From: Delftia tsuruhatensis NBRC 16741
GTDB taxonomy: Bacteria; Pseudomonadota; Gammaproteobacteria; Burkholderiales; Burkholderiaceae_C
Assembly: GCF_001571325.1 (NCBI RefSeq)
Contig: NZ_BCTO01000030.1
Span: forward strand, 62,001 to 126,000
DNA length: 64,000 nucleotides
Direction: 5' to 3'
Below are positions 8,233 through 17,269 of this stretch, in pieces. Each line of letters starts with the position of its first letter. Position 1 is the first letter of the stretch. The translations under genes and the position numbers were made by a program. The notes beneath the pieces are model-generated. The model saw only the letters and a program-made list of their open reading frames with translations, did not search any database and was not told the DNA's origin.

Positions 8233-8285
8233 GAAGATGGCCGGCACAAGGCCCCCCTCGGCCCGGCCCAGCCCGGCCCGGAAAG

Positions 8286-8317
8286 CAAAAAGCCGCCAGC
8301 GCGGAGCGGGCGGCTTG
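8286..8317 (-). terminator. Rho-independent terminator of the Bug/mdlC operon
   Basis: On the minus strand, AAGCCGCC and GGCGGCTT form an 8-bp stem around an 11-nt loop and are followed by TTTGC, about 24 bp after the stop codon at 8341. This closes the minus-strand operon that starts with the decarboxylase gene. Confidence 0.85.
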
Positions 8318-8340
8318 CGGGCGATGGCCTGCAGGAAAGG

Positions 8341-9339
8341 TCAGTCCACTTTCAGGCCGATGGCTTTCACCAGTTCGCCGAAGCGCTCGCGCTCGGTGGC
8401 GTGGTGGTCGATGAAGGCCTTGCGGCTCAGCGGCGCGGGCGTGGCGCCCAGGGTGAGGATGACGTCATTGACGTTCTTTTGCTCCAGCGCCTTGGCCACG
8501 GCAGTGCGAACGGCCTCGATCACAGACTCGGGCGTGCCCGTGGGCGCGTAGAGGCCGAACAGCGTGTCCGCATCAAAGCCCGGCAGGCCGCTTTCGGCCA
8601 GCGTGGGCACGTTGGGGTACTGCGGCGAGCGGTGCGGGCTGCCGATGGCCAGCAGGCGCAGCTTGCCGGCCTCGACCTGCTTGAGGCCCGGACCCGGGTC
8701 GAACCAGAACTGCAGCTGCCCGCTGAGCACGTCGCTGAGCGCCGGGCCCGCGCCCTTGTAGGGGGCGTGCACGGCATCGACGCCGGCCATGCGCTTGAAC
8801 ATCTCGCCGGCCAGGTGCGGCGAGCTACCCTGGCCCGGCGAGCCGTAGGACAGCTTGCCGGGGTTGGCCTTCAGGTGCTTGATGAACTCGGCCACGTTGG
8901 TGGCGGGCACGGCGGGATTGGTCTCCAGGAACACATGCACGCGCGCCACGGCAGCCACGGGCGTCAAATCCTTTTCGGGATTGAAGGCCAGCTTGCTGTA
9001 GATCATCGGGTTGATGGTGATGGCCCCGCCCGAGCTGAGCAGCAGCGTGTAGCCATCCTTGGGCGCGCGCACGGTTTCGCTGATGCCGATGTTGCCGCCC
9101 GCGCCGGGCTTGTTGTCCACCACCACCGACTGGCCCAGGACCTGGGACATGGTGGGCGTGATGGCGCGCGCCAGCACATCGGCCGCGCCGCCGGGCGCGA
9201 AGTTCACCACCAGGCGCACGGGGCGCTCAGGCCATTTGTCGCCGGCCTTCTGCGCCAGCGCAGGGACCGAGGCCGTCGCGCCCAGCAGGGCCAGCAGGCC
9301 CAGGCGGCGCCAGCGGCTGAAGGGGGTTGTCTTGTGCAT
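8341..9339 (-). CDS. Bug/TctC-family periplasmic solute-binding protein
   Basis: 332 residues from an ATG with a strong Shine-Dalgarno (AAGGAGA). A signal peptide ends at VPALAQ, then the mature protein begins KWPERPVRLVVNFAPGG, the conserved Bug opening. Other family marks are NKPGAGGNIG, YGSPGQGSSPHLAGE and PYKGAGPAL. Members bind small carboxylates in the periplasm for tripartite tricarboxylate transporters, or act alone as sensors. No TctA/TctB membrane genes lie in the window. It is the last gene of the operon with a second Bug gene, a ketopantoate-reductase-like gene and mdlC, so an aromatic or 2-oxo acid ligand is plausible but unproven. Confidence 0.93.
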   Translation of the reverse strand: MHKTTPFSRWRRLGLLALLGATASVPALAQKAGDKWPERPVRLVVNFAPGGAADVLARAITPTMSQVLGQSVVVDNKPGAGGNIGISETVRAPKDGYTLLLSSGGAITINPMIYSKLAFNPEKDLTPVAAVARVHVFLETNPAVPATNVAEFIKHLKANPGKLSYGSPGQGSSPHLAGEMFKRMAGVDAVHAPYKGAGPALSDVLSGQLQFWFDPGPGLKQVEAGKLRLLAIGSPHRSPQYPNVPTLAESGLPGFDADTLFGLYAPTGTPESVIEAVRTAVAKALEQKNVNDVILTLGATPAPLSRKAFIDHHATERERFGELVKAIGLKVD

Positions 9340-9407
9340 GAACTGTGTCTCCTTGGGTTGTGAATTCTTGAAAGCGTGATGGGAGCCCGGCGGCGGCGGG
9401 GCTGCAA

Positions 9408-10382
9408 TCAGTCCAGCCGAATGCCCGCCGACTCGATGACCTGGCCCCAGCGCCGGCTTTCGCTGCGCCAGTAGTCGCGCATCTGCGCAGGCGTGCCGGG
9501 CAGCGGCTCCAGCGACAGCGCCTCGAAGCGCGCCAGCACGGCAGGCGAGCGCAGCGCCTGCTGCAGCGCCACGGACCAGGCCTGTACGGTGGCGTCGTCC
9601 GTGCCTGCGGGTGCGACCAGGCCCTGCCATGCATGGGCCTCGAAATCCTTCACGCCCTGCTCGGCCAGCGTGGGCACGCCCGGGTGGCTCTTGAGACGCT
9701 CGGCGCTGGCCACGCCGATGACGCGCAGCTTGCCGGCCGCAATGTGCTGGGCCGCCGCCGCGCTGTCGGCCAGCATGAACGGGATCTGGCCGCCGATCAC
9801 ATCGATCAGGGCCGGCCCCGCGCCGCGATAGGGCACATGGGACATCTTCACGCCCAGGCGCTGGGCCAGCAGTTCGGTGGCCAGGTGGTGGGGCGTGCCC
9901 AGGCCCGGGCTGCCGTAGCTGACGGGGCCTGGCTGGGCCTTCACCCACTGCGTGAACTCCTGCAGGTTGTGCACCGGCAGCTGGTTGCCGACCACAAGGA
10001 ACAGCGGAAAGCGCGCCAGCAGGCCGATGGGCACGAAGTCCTTCTCGGCGTTGTAGGCCAGCTTGCGAAACAGGTGGGGGTTGGCCGCCAGCGTGGCGAA
10101 GTCGGCCGTGAAGACCAGGCTGCCCAGTTCGCGCGTGCGCGCCGCGTATTCGGCGGCGATGTTGGTGCCGGCCCCGGGCTTGTTCATGACGACCACGGTG
10201 CGGCCCAGGGCCTTGCCAAAGGACTCGCCCACGGCGCGCGCCACGGCGTCCGAGCCGCCGCCTGCGGCAAAGCCCACCACCCATTCGACGGGCTTGCCGG
10301 TCTGGGCGTGTGCCGTGCCCATGCCCAGCAGGGGCGGGGCGCCTATGGCCAGTGCGGCCTTGAGTGCTTGTCTGCGCAGCAT
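9408..10382 (-). CDS. Bug/TctC-family periplasmic solute-binding protein
   Basis: 324 residues. It starts MLRRQALKAALAIGAPPLLG, a signal peptide with paired Arg, possibly Tat-compatible, cut after AHAQ. Bug hallmarks follow: VVGFAAGGGSDAVARAV, MNKPGAGTNIAAEYA, YGSPGLGTPHHLATEL and PYRGAGPALIDVIGGQ. It lies 68 bp upstream of the next Bug gene and 42 bp downstream of the reductase gene, so it is the third gene of a four-gene operon. Two paralogous binding proteins in one operon suggest two related ligands or a sensor and a transporter subunit. The ligand is unknown. Confidence 0.92.
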   Translation of the reverse strand: MLRRQALKAALAIGAPPLLGMGTAHAQTGKPVEWVVGFAAGGGSDAVARAVGESFGKALGRTVVVMNKPGAGTNIAAEYAARTRELGSLVFTADFATLAANPHLFRKLAYNAEKDFVPIGLLARFPLFLVVGNQLPVHNLQEFTQWVKAQPGPVSYGSPGLGTPHHLATELLAQRLGVKMSHVPYRGAGPALIDVIGGQIPFMLADSAAAAQHIAAGKLRVIGVASAERLKSHPGVPTLAEQGVKDFEAHAWQGLVAPAGTDDATVQAWSVALQQALRSPAVLARFEALSLEPLPGTPAQMRDYWRSESRRWGQVIESAGIRLD

Positions 10383-10424
10383 CTTGTCTCCTTCTTGTAG
10401 TGGCTCGTTTTGCCTTGAGCGCGT

Positions 10425-11363
10425 TCAGCGCGGTGCGACGGCGCCCGCGTTCTCCGACAGGCTGACCAGTGCATGCAGCGTGCGCGTCACGGGCACGGCA
10501 ATGCCCAGGCGGTCGGCCACCTGCAGCACGGCGCCGTGGATGGCGCCCGTCTCGGTGGCACGGCCGGCCAGCAGGTCCTGCAGCATCGAGGGCTGGTGGC
10601 CCCGGTGGTGGTCCAGCGCATCGCGCACGGCCGCGCCCACGCGCTCGGCACTGGCAGCGACGCCATGGGCATGGGCGACGGACAGCACCTCGTCCAGCAC
10701 GCGCTGCAGCAGGGCCTCGCCCTGCGGATTGGCCAGTCCGTCCACGGTCTGGCGCGTCACGGCGCACACGCCGTTGAAGGCGGCATTGAAGGCCAGCTTT
10801 TCCCAGATGGCTTCCTGCACCTGCGGGTCGATGCGGCAATGCATGCCTGCGCGGTTGAGGTCGTCCGCCAGCAGGTCGAAGACCGCGCTGCGCTGGCCGT
10901 CGCAAGGCATGAAGCGGATACCGCCCTGCCCCATGGAGCTGACCTCGCCCGGCGACACCACGCGCGCAGGCCAGGTGGTCACGCCCACGGCGATGCGTTC
11001 GAGCGGCACCATTTCACGCAACACATCGGCATGGCCTATGCCGTTTTGCAGGCTCAGGAAATGCGTGTCCGGCCCGATGAGATGGGCAATGCCCTGCAGC
11101 GCGTCCCGCGTATGGGCCGACTTGGTGAAGACCAGCCACAGCGCGGGCCCGGCCGTGAGCTGCTCGGCCCGCGCGGCCTGCACGCGGGCCTGCAGCAGCC
11201 CCTCATCGGCGTGGCAGCGCGCGCCATCGCGGTTCAGGGCCTGCAGCAGCTCGTCGTTCACGTCGACCAGGGTCACGTCCAGGCCGATGCGGGCCAGCCG
11301 CGCCCCGAACAGGGTGCCCATGGCGCCTGCGCCGAGGATGCCTATGCTTCTTGTGTTTTCCAT
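10425..11363 (-). CDS. Ketopantoate reductase-family (PanE/ApbA-like) oxidoreductase
   Basis: 312 residues from an ATG with a good Shine-Dalgarno (GCAGGAGA). The N-terminus is an NAD(P)-binding Rossmann fold (IGILGAGAMGTLFGARLA). The family's helical C-terminal half contains EKLAFNAAFNGVCAVTRQ, where the conserved Lys and Asn sit, followed by HQPSMLQDL. Family members reduce 2-dehydropantoate with NADPH. Here the gene is between benzoylformate decarboxylase and two Bug proteins, so a role on a 2-oxo or 2-hydroxy acid of that catabolic route is as likely as pantothenate synthesis. I therefore do not give it the panE symbol. Confidence 0.88.
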   Translation of the reverse strand: MENTRSIGILGAGAMGTLFGARLARIGLDVTLVDVNDELLQALNRDGARCHADEGLLQARVQAARAEQLTAGPALWLVFTKSAHTRDALQGIAHLIGPDTHFLSLQNGIGHADVLREMVPLERIAVGVTTWPARVVSPGEVSSMGQGGIRFMPCDGQRSAVFDLLADDLNRAGMHCRIDPQVQEAIWEKLAFNAAFNGVCAVTRQTVDGLANPQGEALLQRVLDEVLSVAHAHGVAASAERVGAAVRDALDHHRGHQPSMLQDLLAGRATETGAIHGAVLQVADRLGIAVPVTRTLHALVSLSENAGAVAPR

Positions 11364-11391
11364 GGCTTTGTCTCCTGCAGGGGGCTTCGCC

Positions 11392-13038
11392 TCAGGCGAC
11401 TTCGACCTCGACCACGATGGGCTTGGGATGGGCCAGCGCGCGGGCCAGCACATCGGACAGCTCGGCGGCGTTCTCCACATGCACGCCGTCGCAGCCCTGG
11501 CCACGCGCCAGCGCCACGAAGTCGATGTCGGGCAGTTCCGTGCCCTCGACCTTCTCGCCCTCGCGGTAGCCGAAGACATGGGCGAAATCCTGCAGCGCCG
11601 CGTAGCGGCGGTTCTTGAGGATCACGAAGCTGATGGGCAGGCGCAGCTGGGCTGCACTCCAGAGGGCCTGGATGGCATACATGGCCGAGCCGTCGCCGAT
11701 GACGGCGACCACCTTGGCCTCGGGCTTTGCCAGCGCCACGCCCACGGCGGCCGGCATGCTGTGGCCCAGGCCGCCGCTGCACATGGTGTAGAAGGTGCCC
11801 GAATGGAAGATAGGCAGGTAGGTCTGGATGGTGGAGCGCGAGCTGGGCGCCTCTTCCACCACGATGCTGTGGCGGTCTCGCACCTGGGCCAGCGTGTGCA
11901 TGGCAAAGGCCACCGACATGCGCTCGCCTGCGGCGGGCGCGGCCGGCACGGGCGCTGCGGGCCGGGGTGCGGGCGCCTGGCGCGGTGCGGGTGCGGGGCG
12001 CTGCAGCAGCTCCTCCACGCCCATGCGCACATTGCCCACGGCAGCCGTGCCCACGGGGGCCCAGGCGGCAATGGCCGGGTCTTCGATCAGCTGGTAGAGC
12101 GCCGTGCCTTCGGGGATGTGCGGGCCCTCGCCTTCCACGTGGTAGGTGAAGGCGGCCGCGCCCACGGCGAAGACCACGTCATGGCCGGACAGCAGCTGCA
12201 CGATGCGTTCGCGCATGGCGGGCAGGAAGCCGGCGAACAGGGGATGGTCCTCGGGGAAGCTGCAGCGCCCGCTCATGGGGGCCACGAAGACGCGGGCCTG
12301 GTGGCGCTCGGCCAGCGCGACCACGGCATCCCAGCCCTGGGCCCGGTCCACGGCCGCGCCCACGACCAGGGCCGGGGCACGCGCCGCATCCAGCGCATCG
12401 CCGATAAGGTCCAGCGTGCGCGGATCGGGCCGCGTCTCGAAGCCCACATGGCGCAGCGTGACGGGCTCGGCCGGCTTGTCCCAGTCATCGGCGGGAATGG
12501 AGACCAGCACGGGGCCGCGCGGCTCCTGCATGGCGATGTAGTAGGCGCGCGCCAGCGCCTGGGCCACGTCTTCGGCGCGCGCGGGCTCGCAGCTCCACTT
12601 CACATAGGGCTTGGGCAGCTCGGCGGCCTGGCTGGAGTGCAGGAAGGGGTCGAACTGCAGCAGCGAGCGCGCCTGCTGGCCCGCCGTGATCACCAGGGGC
12701 GTGCGGTTCTTGAAGGCCGTGAAGATGTTGGCCATGGCGTGGCCCACGCCCGCGGCCGAGTGCAGGTTCACGAAGCTGGCATTGCGCGTGGCCTGGGCAT
12801 GGCCGTCGGCCATGCCCACGACCACGGTTTCCTGCAGGCCCAGCACATAGGAGAAGTCTTCGGGGTAGTCGCGGAACAGCGGCAGCTCGGTCGAGCCCGG
12901 GTTGCCGAAGATGCGCGTCATGCCCAGCTCGCGCAGCATGGCGATCACGGCATGGCGCACGGTGTAGGTCGCGGTGGAGGTCGCGGTGGAGGGGGACGCC
13001 TCGGCGGGCTGGCTGCGCGGTGTGGTGGGTGCTTGCAA
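11392..13038 (-). CDS. mdlC: Benzoylformate decarboxylase (ThDP enzyme)
   Basis: 548 residues from a TTG at 13038, chosen because AGGAGAC lies six bases upstream; an in-frame ATG at 13137 would add 33 unlikely residues. It is a three-domain thiamine-diphosphate decarboxylase converting benzoylformate to benzaldehyde and CO2. The catalytic positions of the Pseudomonas enzyme are kept: Ser in FGNPGSTELP, His in NLHSAAGVGHAM, and the second His in PEDHPLFAGF. The cofactor Glu lies in LGLQETVVVG and the ThDP/Mg motif in VIGDGSAMYAIQAL. An Ala-Pro-rich linker at ~350-375 joins the middle and C-terminal domains. First gene of a four-gene operon, divergent from a LysR regulator. Related 2-oxo acid decarboxylases cannot be fully excluded. 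Confidence 0.88.
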   Translation of the reverse strand: MQAPTTPRSQPAEASPSTATSTATYTVRHAVIAMLRELGMTRIFGNPGSTELPLFRDYPEDFSYVLGLQETVVVGMADGHAQATRNASFVNLHSAAGVGHAMANIFTAFKNRTPLVITAGQQARSLLQFDPFLHSSQAAELPKPYVKWSCEPARAEDVAQALARAYYIAMQEPRGPVLVSIPADDWDKPAEPVTLRHVGFETRPDPRTLDLIGDALDAARAPALVVGAAVDRAQGWDAVVALAERHQARVFVAPMSGRCSFPEDHPLFAGFLPAMRERIVQLLSGHDVVFAVGAAAFTYHVEGEGPHIPEGTALYQLIEDPAIAAWAPVGTAAVGNVRMGVEELLQRPAPAPRQAPAPRPAAPVPAAPAAGERMSVAFAMHTLAQVRDRHSIVVEEAPSSRSTIQTYLPIFHSGTFYTMCSGGLGHSMPAAVGVALAKPEAKVVAVIGDGSAMYAIQALWSAAQLRLPISFVILKNRRYAALQDFAHVFGYREGEKVEGTELPDIDFVALARGQGCDGVHVENAAELSDVLARALAHPKPIVVEVEVA

Positions 13039-13138
13039 GATGGGGTCTCCTGGGAAATGGGCCGGCCGCCCGGTGCGTGCCGCGCGGTGGCCATGGAAGT
13101 CGGTGCCCATGGTGCAGGCGCTTATGATTTCCAGCAAT

Positions 13139-13164
13139 TGAATAAACTATCTAAGAGATATTCA
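13139..13164. promoter_or_regulatory. Probable LysR operator between mdlC and its regulator
   Basis: TGAATA (13139-13144) and TATTCA (13159-13164) are 6-bp inverted arms around an AT-rich 14-nt centre containing ATCTAAGAGAT, four bases before the LysR start. The location between divergent genes fits a LysR-type site for autoregulation and control of mdlC. Binding by this regulator is inferred. Confidence 0.5.
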
Positions 13165-13168
13165 CCAA

Positions 13169-14098
13169 ATGGATATCAAGAACCTGGACCTCAACCTGCT
13201 GCGCGTCTTCGACGCCGTGTACCGCCACTGCAGCGTCAGCCGCGCGGCCGAGGAGCTGGGCATGTCCCAGCCCGCCGCCAGCCAGGCCGTGACGCGGCTG
13301 CGCCTGCTGCTGGGCAATCCGCTGTTCGAGCGCGCGCACGCAGGCGTGCGCCCCACGCCGCGTGCCGAGCGCCTGGCGCTGGCCGTGCGCCAGGCGCTGG
13401 AGGTGCTCGAAGTCGCCATGTCCGAGGCCCAGAGCTTCGAGCCGCTGCAGGCGCGCCAGCGCTTTCGCATCCACCTGAGCGACATCGGCGAGGCGCGCTT
13501 TCTGCCGCCCCTGATGCAGGCGCTGCACCAGCGCGCCCCGCATGTGCAGCTGGAGACCCTGCCCATGCCGCTGGACGGCATCGCCGATGCGCTGGACCGG
13601 GGCACGCTGGACATCGCCATCGGCTTTCTGCCGGGTGGCACGCGGACCCGGCAGACCGTGCTGCTGTCCGACCACTACGGCGTGCTGCTGCGCAGCGGCC
13701 ACCCCGCGCTGGCGCACCTGCCCGAAGACGCGCCACTGGCGCTGGCCACGCTGCGCCAGCTGGATTTCGCGGCGGTGCGCTCGCATTCGGAGACGCTGCG
13801 CATCCTGCAGGCGCTGCGGCTCGATGAGCGCATCCGCCTGTCGGCCGCGCATTTCATGGCCGTGCCCTCCATCGTGGGCAAGACCGACCTGGCGGTGATC
13901 ATGCCGGCCGAGATCGCGGCCGGCTTTGTCGAGCGCGGCGGCTATGCGGTGCGCGATGCCGACCTGCCCGATCACCGCTTCGACGTGTCGCTGCACTGGA
14001 GCTGGCGCTTCGAGCAGGAACCGGCCAAGCGCTGGCTGCGCGAGCTGGTCTGCGAGCTGTTCCAGCAGCCCCGGCACCGCGAGGCCGCCGCGCCCTGA
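13169..14098 (+). CDS. LysR-family transcriptional regulator
   Basis: 309 residues. It opens [20 protein letters not shown] with the LysR winged helix ([25 protein letters not shown]). The effector-binding domain from ~95 onward resembles the NahR/NodD/PnbR group ([20 protein letters not shown]). The gene is divergent from mdlC with a palindrome in the shared promoter region, so it most likely responds to an aromatic or 2-oxo acid substrate and controls the mdlC - reductase - Bug operon. The direction of control is not visible in the sequence. Confidence 0.93.
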   Translation: MDIKNLDLNLLRVFDAVYRHCSVSRAAEELGMSQPAASQAVTRLRLLLGNPLFERAHAGVRPTPRAERLALAVRQALEVLEVAMSEAQSFEPLQARQRFRIHLSDIGEARFLPPLMQALHQRAPHVQLETLPMPLDGIADALDRGTLDIAIGFLPGGTRTRQTVLLSDHYGVLLRSGHPALAHLPEDAPLALATLRQLDFAAVRSHSETLRILQALRLDERIRLSAAHFMAVPSIVGKTDLAVIMPAEIAAGFVERGGYAVRDADLPDHRFDVSLHWSWRFEQEPAKRWLRELVCELFQQPRHREAAAP

Positions 14099-14255
14099 AG
14101 GGCCGGCCGTCACGGCCATGACTTGCGGGCCTGCCGACTCAGTTTCGTCTAAGAAACCGGCGCCAGACTGGTCCCTGCGCCGACAAGGGCACGCGGCCGG
14201 CCCCGCCGAAGATGGGCACCGGCCTGTTTCATCCACTCTCCAGGAAAGACTCACC

Positions 14256-15038
14256 ATGCAACTCAAGGACAAGGTCGCCTTCATCACCGGCTCGGCCAGC
14301 GGCATCGGCAAGGAGATCGCCACGCTGTTCGCCAGCGAGGGCGCGCGCATCGTCATTGCCGACCTCAACATGGAGGCAGCCGACGCCACGGCGGCCGAGC
14401 TGCGCGCCACGGGAGCGCAGGCCATGGGCGTGGCCGTGGACGTGACCGACGAGGCCCAGGTCAACGCCTCGGTCGAGGAGGCCGCCCGGGCCTTCGGCGG
14501 CATCGACATCCTGGTCAGCAATGCCGGGATACAGATCGTGCATCCGGTGGAGGAATTCAGCTTTGCCGACTGGAAGAAGATGCTGGCCATCCACCTGGAC
14601 GGCGCCTTCCTCACCACGCGCGCCTGCCTCAAGCACATGTATGCGCAGGGCCGCGGCGGCAGCGTGATCTACATGGGATCGGTGCACTCCAAGGAGGCCT
14701 CGCTGCTCAAGGCGCCCTATGTCACGGCCAAGCACGGCCTGATCGGGCTGGCCAAGACCGTGGCCAAGGAAGGCGCCAAGCACGGCGTGCGCGCCAATGT
14801 GATCTGCCCGGGCTTCGTGCGCACGCCGCTGGTGGACAAGCAGATTCCCGAGCAGGCCCGCACGCTGGGCATCAGCGAGGACGAGGTCATCAAGAACGTG
14901 ATGCTCAAGGAAACCGTGGACGGCGAGTTCACCACCACCGAGGACGTGGCCCGCGTGGCCCTGCTGTTCGCGGGCTTCCCCAGCAATGCGCTGACCGGCC
15001 AGTCGCTGGTGGTCAGCCACGGCTGGTTCATGCAGTAA
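14256..15038 (+). CDS. bdhA: 3-hydroxybutyrate dehydrogenase (SDR family)
   Basis: 260 residues from the ATG at 14256, with AGGAAAG as ribosome binding site. A classical short-chain dehydrogenase: NAD-binding [12 protein letters not shown] near the N-terminus, NAG in [14 protein letters not shown], and the catalytic Ser (MGSVHS) and YVTAK. The C-terminal part ([18 protein letters not shown], and SHGWFMQ at the end) is typical of bacterial D-3-hydroxybutyrate dehydrogenases, which oxidise 3-hydroxybutyrate to acetoacetate during PHB turnover. It follows the LysR gene by 157 bp and is transcribed alone. The start of the open frame lies far upstream, but only this ATG matches the family length. 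Confidence 0.92.
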   Translation: MQLKDKVAFITGSASGIGKEIATLFASEGARIVIADLNMEAADATAAELRATGAQAMGVAVDVTDEAQVNASVEEAARAFGGIDILVSNAGIQIVHPVEEFSFADWKKMLAIHLDGAFLTTRACLKHMYAQGRGGSVIYMGSVHSKEASLLKAPYVTAKHGLIGLAKTVAKEGAKHGVRANVICPGFVRTPLVDKQIPEQARTLGISEDEVIKNVMLKETVDGEFTTTEDVARVALLFAGFPSNALTGQSLVVSHGWFMQ

Positions 15039-15065
15039 GTCGCCAGTCGGCCACTCAATCGGCCT

Positions 15066-16070
15066 TCAATCGGCCTTCAGGCCCAGCGCCCGGGTCACGG
15101 CCGCATAGCGGTCGATGTCGGCCGCGATCAGCGCCTGGAATTGGCCCGGTGTCTGCCGCGCCAGGGTGTAGCCCTGGTCGCGCAAGCCAGCGCTGACGGC
15201 GGGATCGGCCAGCGCCTGCCCCAGCGTGTCATGCAATGCCTGCACCGTGGCCCGGGGCGTGGCGGCAGGTGCCAGCAGGCCATGCCACTGCTCCACCGCA
15301 AAGCCCGGCAGGCCGCGCTCGGCCACCGTGGGAACGCCGGCCAGCTGCGGCAGTCGCTGCGGCGCCGTGACGGCCAGGGCGCGCACGCGGCCTGCAGCGA
15401 TCATGGCCGCAGCACTGCTGGCCGTGACCATGCCCGCCGCCACCTGGCCTGCCGCCACGGCCGTGATGGCCGGGCCGCAGCCCTTGTAGGGCACATGCTG
15501 CACAAAGCGCTTCGCCTCCCGGGCCAGCATCTCGCCGGCCAGGTGCTGGGGCGTGCCGTTGCCGCAGGAGGCGAACAGCAGCGGCCGTTCCTGGCGCGCC
15601 TGGGCCAGCGCATCCTCCAGCGTCTGCAGCGCGCTGTCCGCAGGCACGACCAGCACCGAGGCGATGGAGCCTGCGTTGAACACCGCCGTGAAGTCCTTGC
15701 GCGGGTCGAAATCCAGGCGTTCGTAGACACCGGGATTGATGGCGAACGAGCTGTTGGCCATCAGCAAGGTGCTGCCGTCCGCTGCGGCCTGGGCCACGGC
15801 ATGGGCGCCGATGTTGCCGCTGGCGCCGGGCCGGTTCTCCACCACCACGGGCTGGCCCAGGCGCTGCTGCAGCTGCTCGCCCAGCCGCCGCGCCAGCAGG
15901 TCCGTGCCGCCACCCGGCGGAAAGGTCACGACGATGGTGATGGGCCGCTCCAGGCGCGTGCCGGCCTTGCCCGGCGCCGCCAGCCACAGCCCCGATGCGC
16001 CCGCCAGCAGCGCGCAGGCCGCCAGCGTCCAGAGTCTCCGTCGCTTCAAGGTACACCCTTCAAAAAACAT
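15066..16070 (-). CDS. Bug/TctC-family periplasmic solute-binding protein
   Basis: 334 residues from the ATG at 16070 (GGAG eight bases upstream); a TTG at 16049 with GAAGGG upstream is a close rival. A signal peptide/membrane segment is followed by RPITIVVTFPPGGGTDLLAR, the Bug opening. Further marks are VENRPGASGNIGAHAVAQ, a Cys-containing SCGNGTPQHLAGEMLA and PYKGCGPAITAV. It is convergent with bdhA and is not part of the mdlC operon. The ligand is unknown; a carboxylate is usual for the family. Confidence 0.92.
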   Translation of the reverse strand: MFFEGCTLKRRRLWTLAACALLAGASGLWLAAPGKAGTRLERPITIVVTFPPGGGTDLLARRLGEQLQQRLGQPVVVENRPGASGNIGAHAVAQAAADGSTLLMANSSFAINPGVYERLDFDPRKDFTAVFNAGSIASVLVVPADSALQTLEDALAQARQERPLLFASCGNGTPQHLAGEMLAREAKRFVQHVPYKGCGPAITAVAAGQVAAGMVTASSAAAMIAAGRVRALAVTAPQRLPQLAGVPTVAERGLPGFAVEQWHGLLAPAATPRATVQALHDTLGQALADPAVSAGLRDQGYTLARQTPGQFQALIAADIDRYAAVTRALGLKAD

Positions 16071-16166
16071 GGCAACTGCTCCACTGGGCTAGGTGCAAAA
16101 AACCGGCGCAGCCCAACTCAGGGACACCGAGCAAGGGCCTGAGCCGGCCGCGCCGCCCGCAGCCAG

Positions 16167-16254
16167 GGTGTCGCCGGTTGCCCGGACGCCCCCCTCCCGC
16201 GCAGCGAGAGAGGGCGCCGTGCACACGGGGGAAGCCGCGCAGCGGCTCAGGGGG
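16167..16254. repeat. Structured intergenic repeat, copy 2 (expanded)
   Basis: Same element as 2086-2143, with extra bases inside (GGTTGCCCGGACG after GGTGTCG, and CGCCGTGCACAC within the stem). Conserved blocks are CCCCCTCCCGCGCAGCGAGA and GAAGCCGCGCAGCGGCTCAG. It ends nine bases from the nadC stop codon and lies downstream of nadC in the same relative orientation as the other two copies. Confidence 0.8.
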
Positions 16255-16263
16255 TGCCTCATT

Positions 16264-17145
16264 TCAGGTGTCGAGGCCGATGTCGAGAACCCGGGCGCTG
16301 TGCGTGATCCAGCCCACGGCGATCTGGTCCACGCCGGTCTCGGCCACGGCGCGCGCCGTCTCGGGCGTGATGCGGCCCGAGGCTTCGGTCACCGCGCGCC
16401 CGCGCGCCATGGAGACGGCCGTGCGCAGCGTGTCCAGGTCCATGTTGTCCAGCAGCACCACTTCCACGCCCAGGGACAGCGCCACCTCCAGCTGCTCCAG
16501 CGTGTCCACCTCCAGCTGGATCTGCACCATGTGGCCCACGCCCGCGCGCGCCCGGGCCAGGGCTTCGGCCACGCCGCCGGCCAGCGCGATGTGGTTGTCC
16601 TTGATCAGCACGGCATCGTCCAGGCCGAAGCGGTGATTGCTGCCGCCGCCCACGCGCACCGCGTACTTCTGCAGCGCACGCAGGCCCGGCATGGTCTTGC
16701 GCGTGCAGGTCACGCGTGCGCCCGTGTCGGCGATGGCCCGCGCGATCGATGCCGTGGCCGTGGCCACGCCGCTCAGGTGGCACAGGTAGTTGAGCGCCAC
16801 GCGCTCGGCGGTGAGGATGGCGCGCGCGCTGCCGTGGATGCGCGCGATCTCCTGGCCGGGCGCCAGTTCGCTGCCATCGCGCAGCACCGGCTCGAAACGC
16901 GACTGCGCATCCAGCGCACGGAACGCCAGCCGCGCCATGTCCAGCCCGGCCAGCACGCCCTCCTGGCGCGCCACCAGGCGCAGTTCGGCCTGCGCGTCGG
17001 CAGGGACGATGGCATCCGTGGTCAGGTCGCCCGCGCGGCCCAGGTCTTCCAGCAGGGCCGAGCGCACCAGCGGCTCCAGCATCAGGTCGGGCAGCGGCGG
17101 CACAGGCAGGCGGGCACTGAGGGCATTGGCAATATTAATGCTCAT
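16264..17145 (-). CDS. nadC: Nicotinate-nucleotide pyrophosphorylase (quinolinate phosphoribosyltransferase)
   Basis: 293 residues. It converts quinolinate and PRPP to nicotinate mononucleotide, the committed step of de novo NAD synthesis. Family motifs are all present: [55 protein letters not shown], the substrate-binding [20 protein letters not shown] and [12 protein letters not shown]. The C-terminal barrel strand [14 protein letters not shown] is present. No nadA or nadB is in the window, so nadC stands apart from the rest of the pathway. A perfect palindrome lies 59-83 bp upstream of its start, and the gene upstream in the same direction is a Nudix-type NAD regulator. Confidence 0.97.
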   Translation of the reverse strand: MSINIANALSARLPVPPLPDLMLEPLVRSALLEDLGRAGDLTTDAIVPADAQAELRLVARQEGVLAGLDMARLAFRALDAQSRFEPVLRDGSELAPGQEIARIHGSARAILTAERVALNYLCHLSGVATATASIARAIADTGARVTCTRKTMPGLRALQKYAVRVGGGSNHRFGLDDAVLIKDNHIALAGGVAEALARARAGVGHMVQIQLEVDTLEQLEVALSLGVEVVLLDNMDLDTLRTAVSMARGRAVTEASGRITPETARAVAETGVDQIAVGWITHSARVLDIGLDT

Positions 17146-17203
17146 TTTGAGTATATGTAGGTCAAAAAAATGTGGCGCGCGGCCTTGCGGGCTTGAGCGA
17201 GGA

Positions 17204-17228
17204 ACTTATGCTAGATACGAGCATAAGT
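17204..17228. promoter_or_regulatory. Palindromic operator upstream of nadC (NrtR/NadQ-type)
   Basis: ACTTATGCT (17204-17212) and AGCATAAGT (17220-17228) are perfect 9-bp arms with a 7-nt spacer, in the 124-bp gap between the regulator gene and nadC. The nadC start is 59 bp away, with a TATACT in between that could be a -10 box. It is the only strong palindrome there. Binding by the adjacent regulator is inferred. Confidence 0.7.
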
Positions 17229-17269
17229 GCTGTCAAGCCATTGTCACAATCGGGCAAGTGCCGTGCAGC

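Noticed and set aside
7909..8247. Ile-Pro and Gly-Ile readings of the GATCGG repeat in other frames
   Set aside because: Neither has a Shine-Dalgarno or a sensible start near the repeat. Only the Asp-Pro frame has one.
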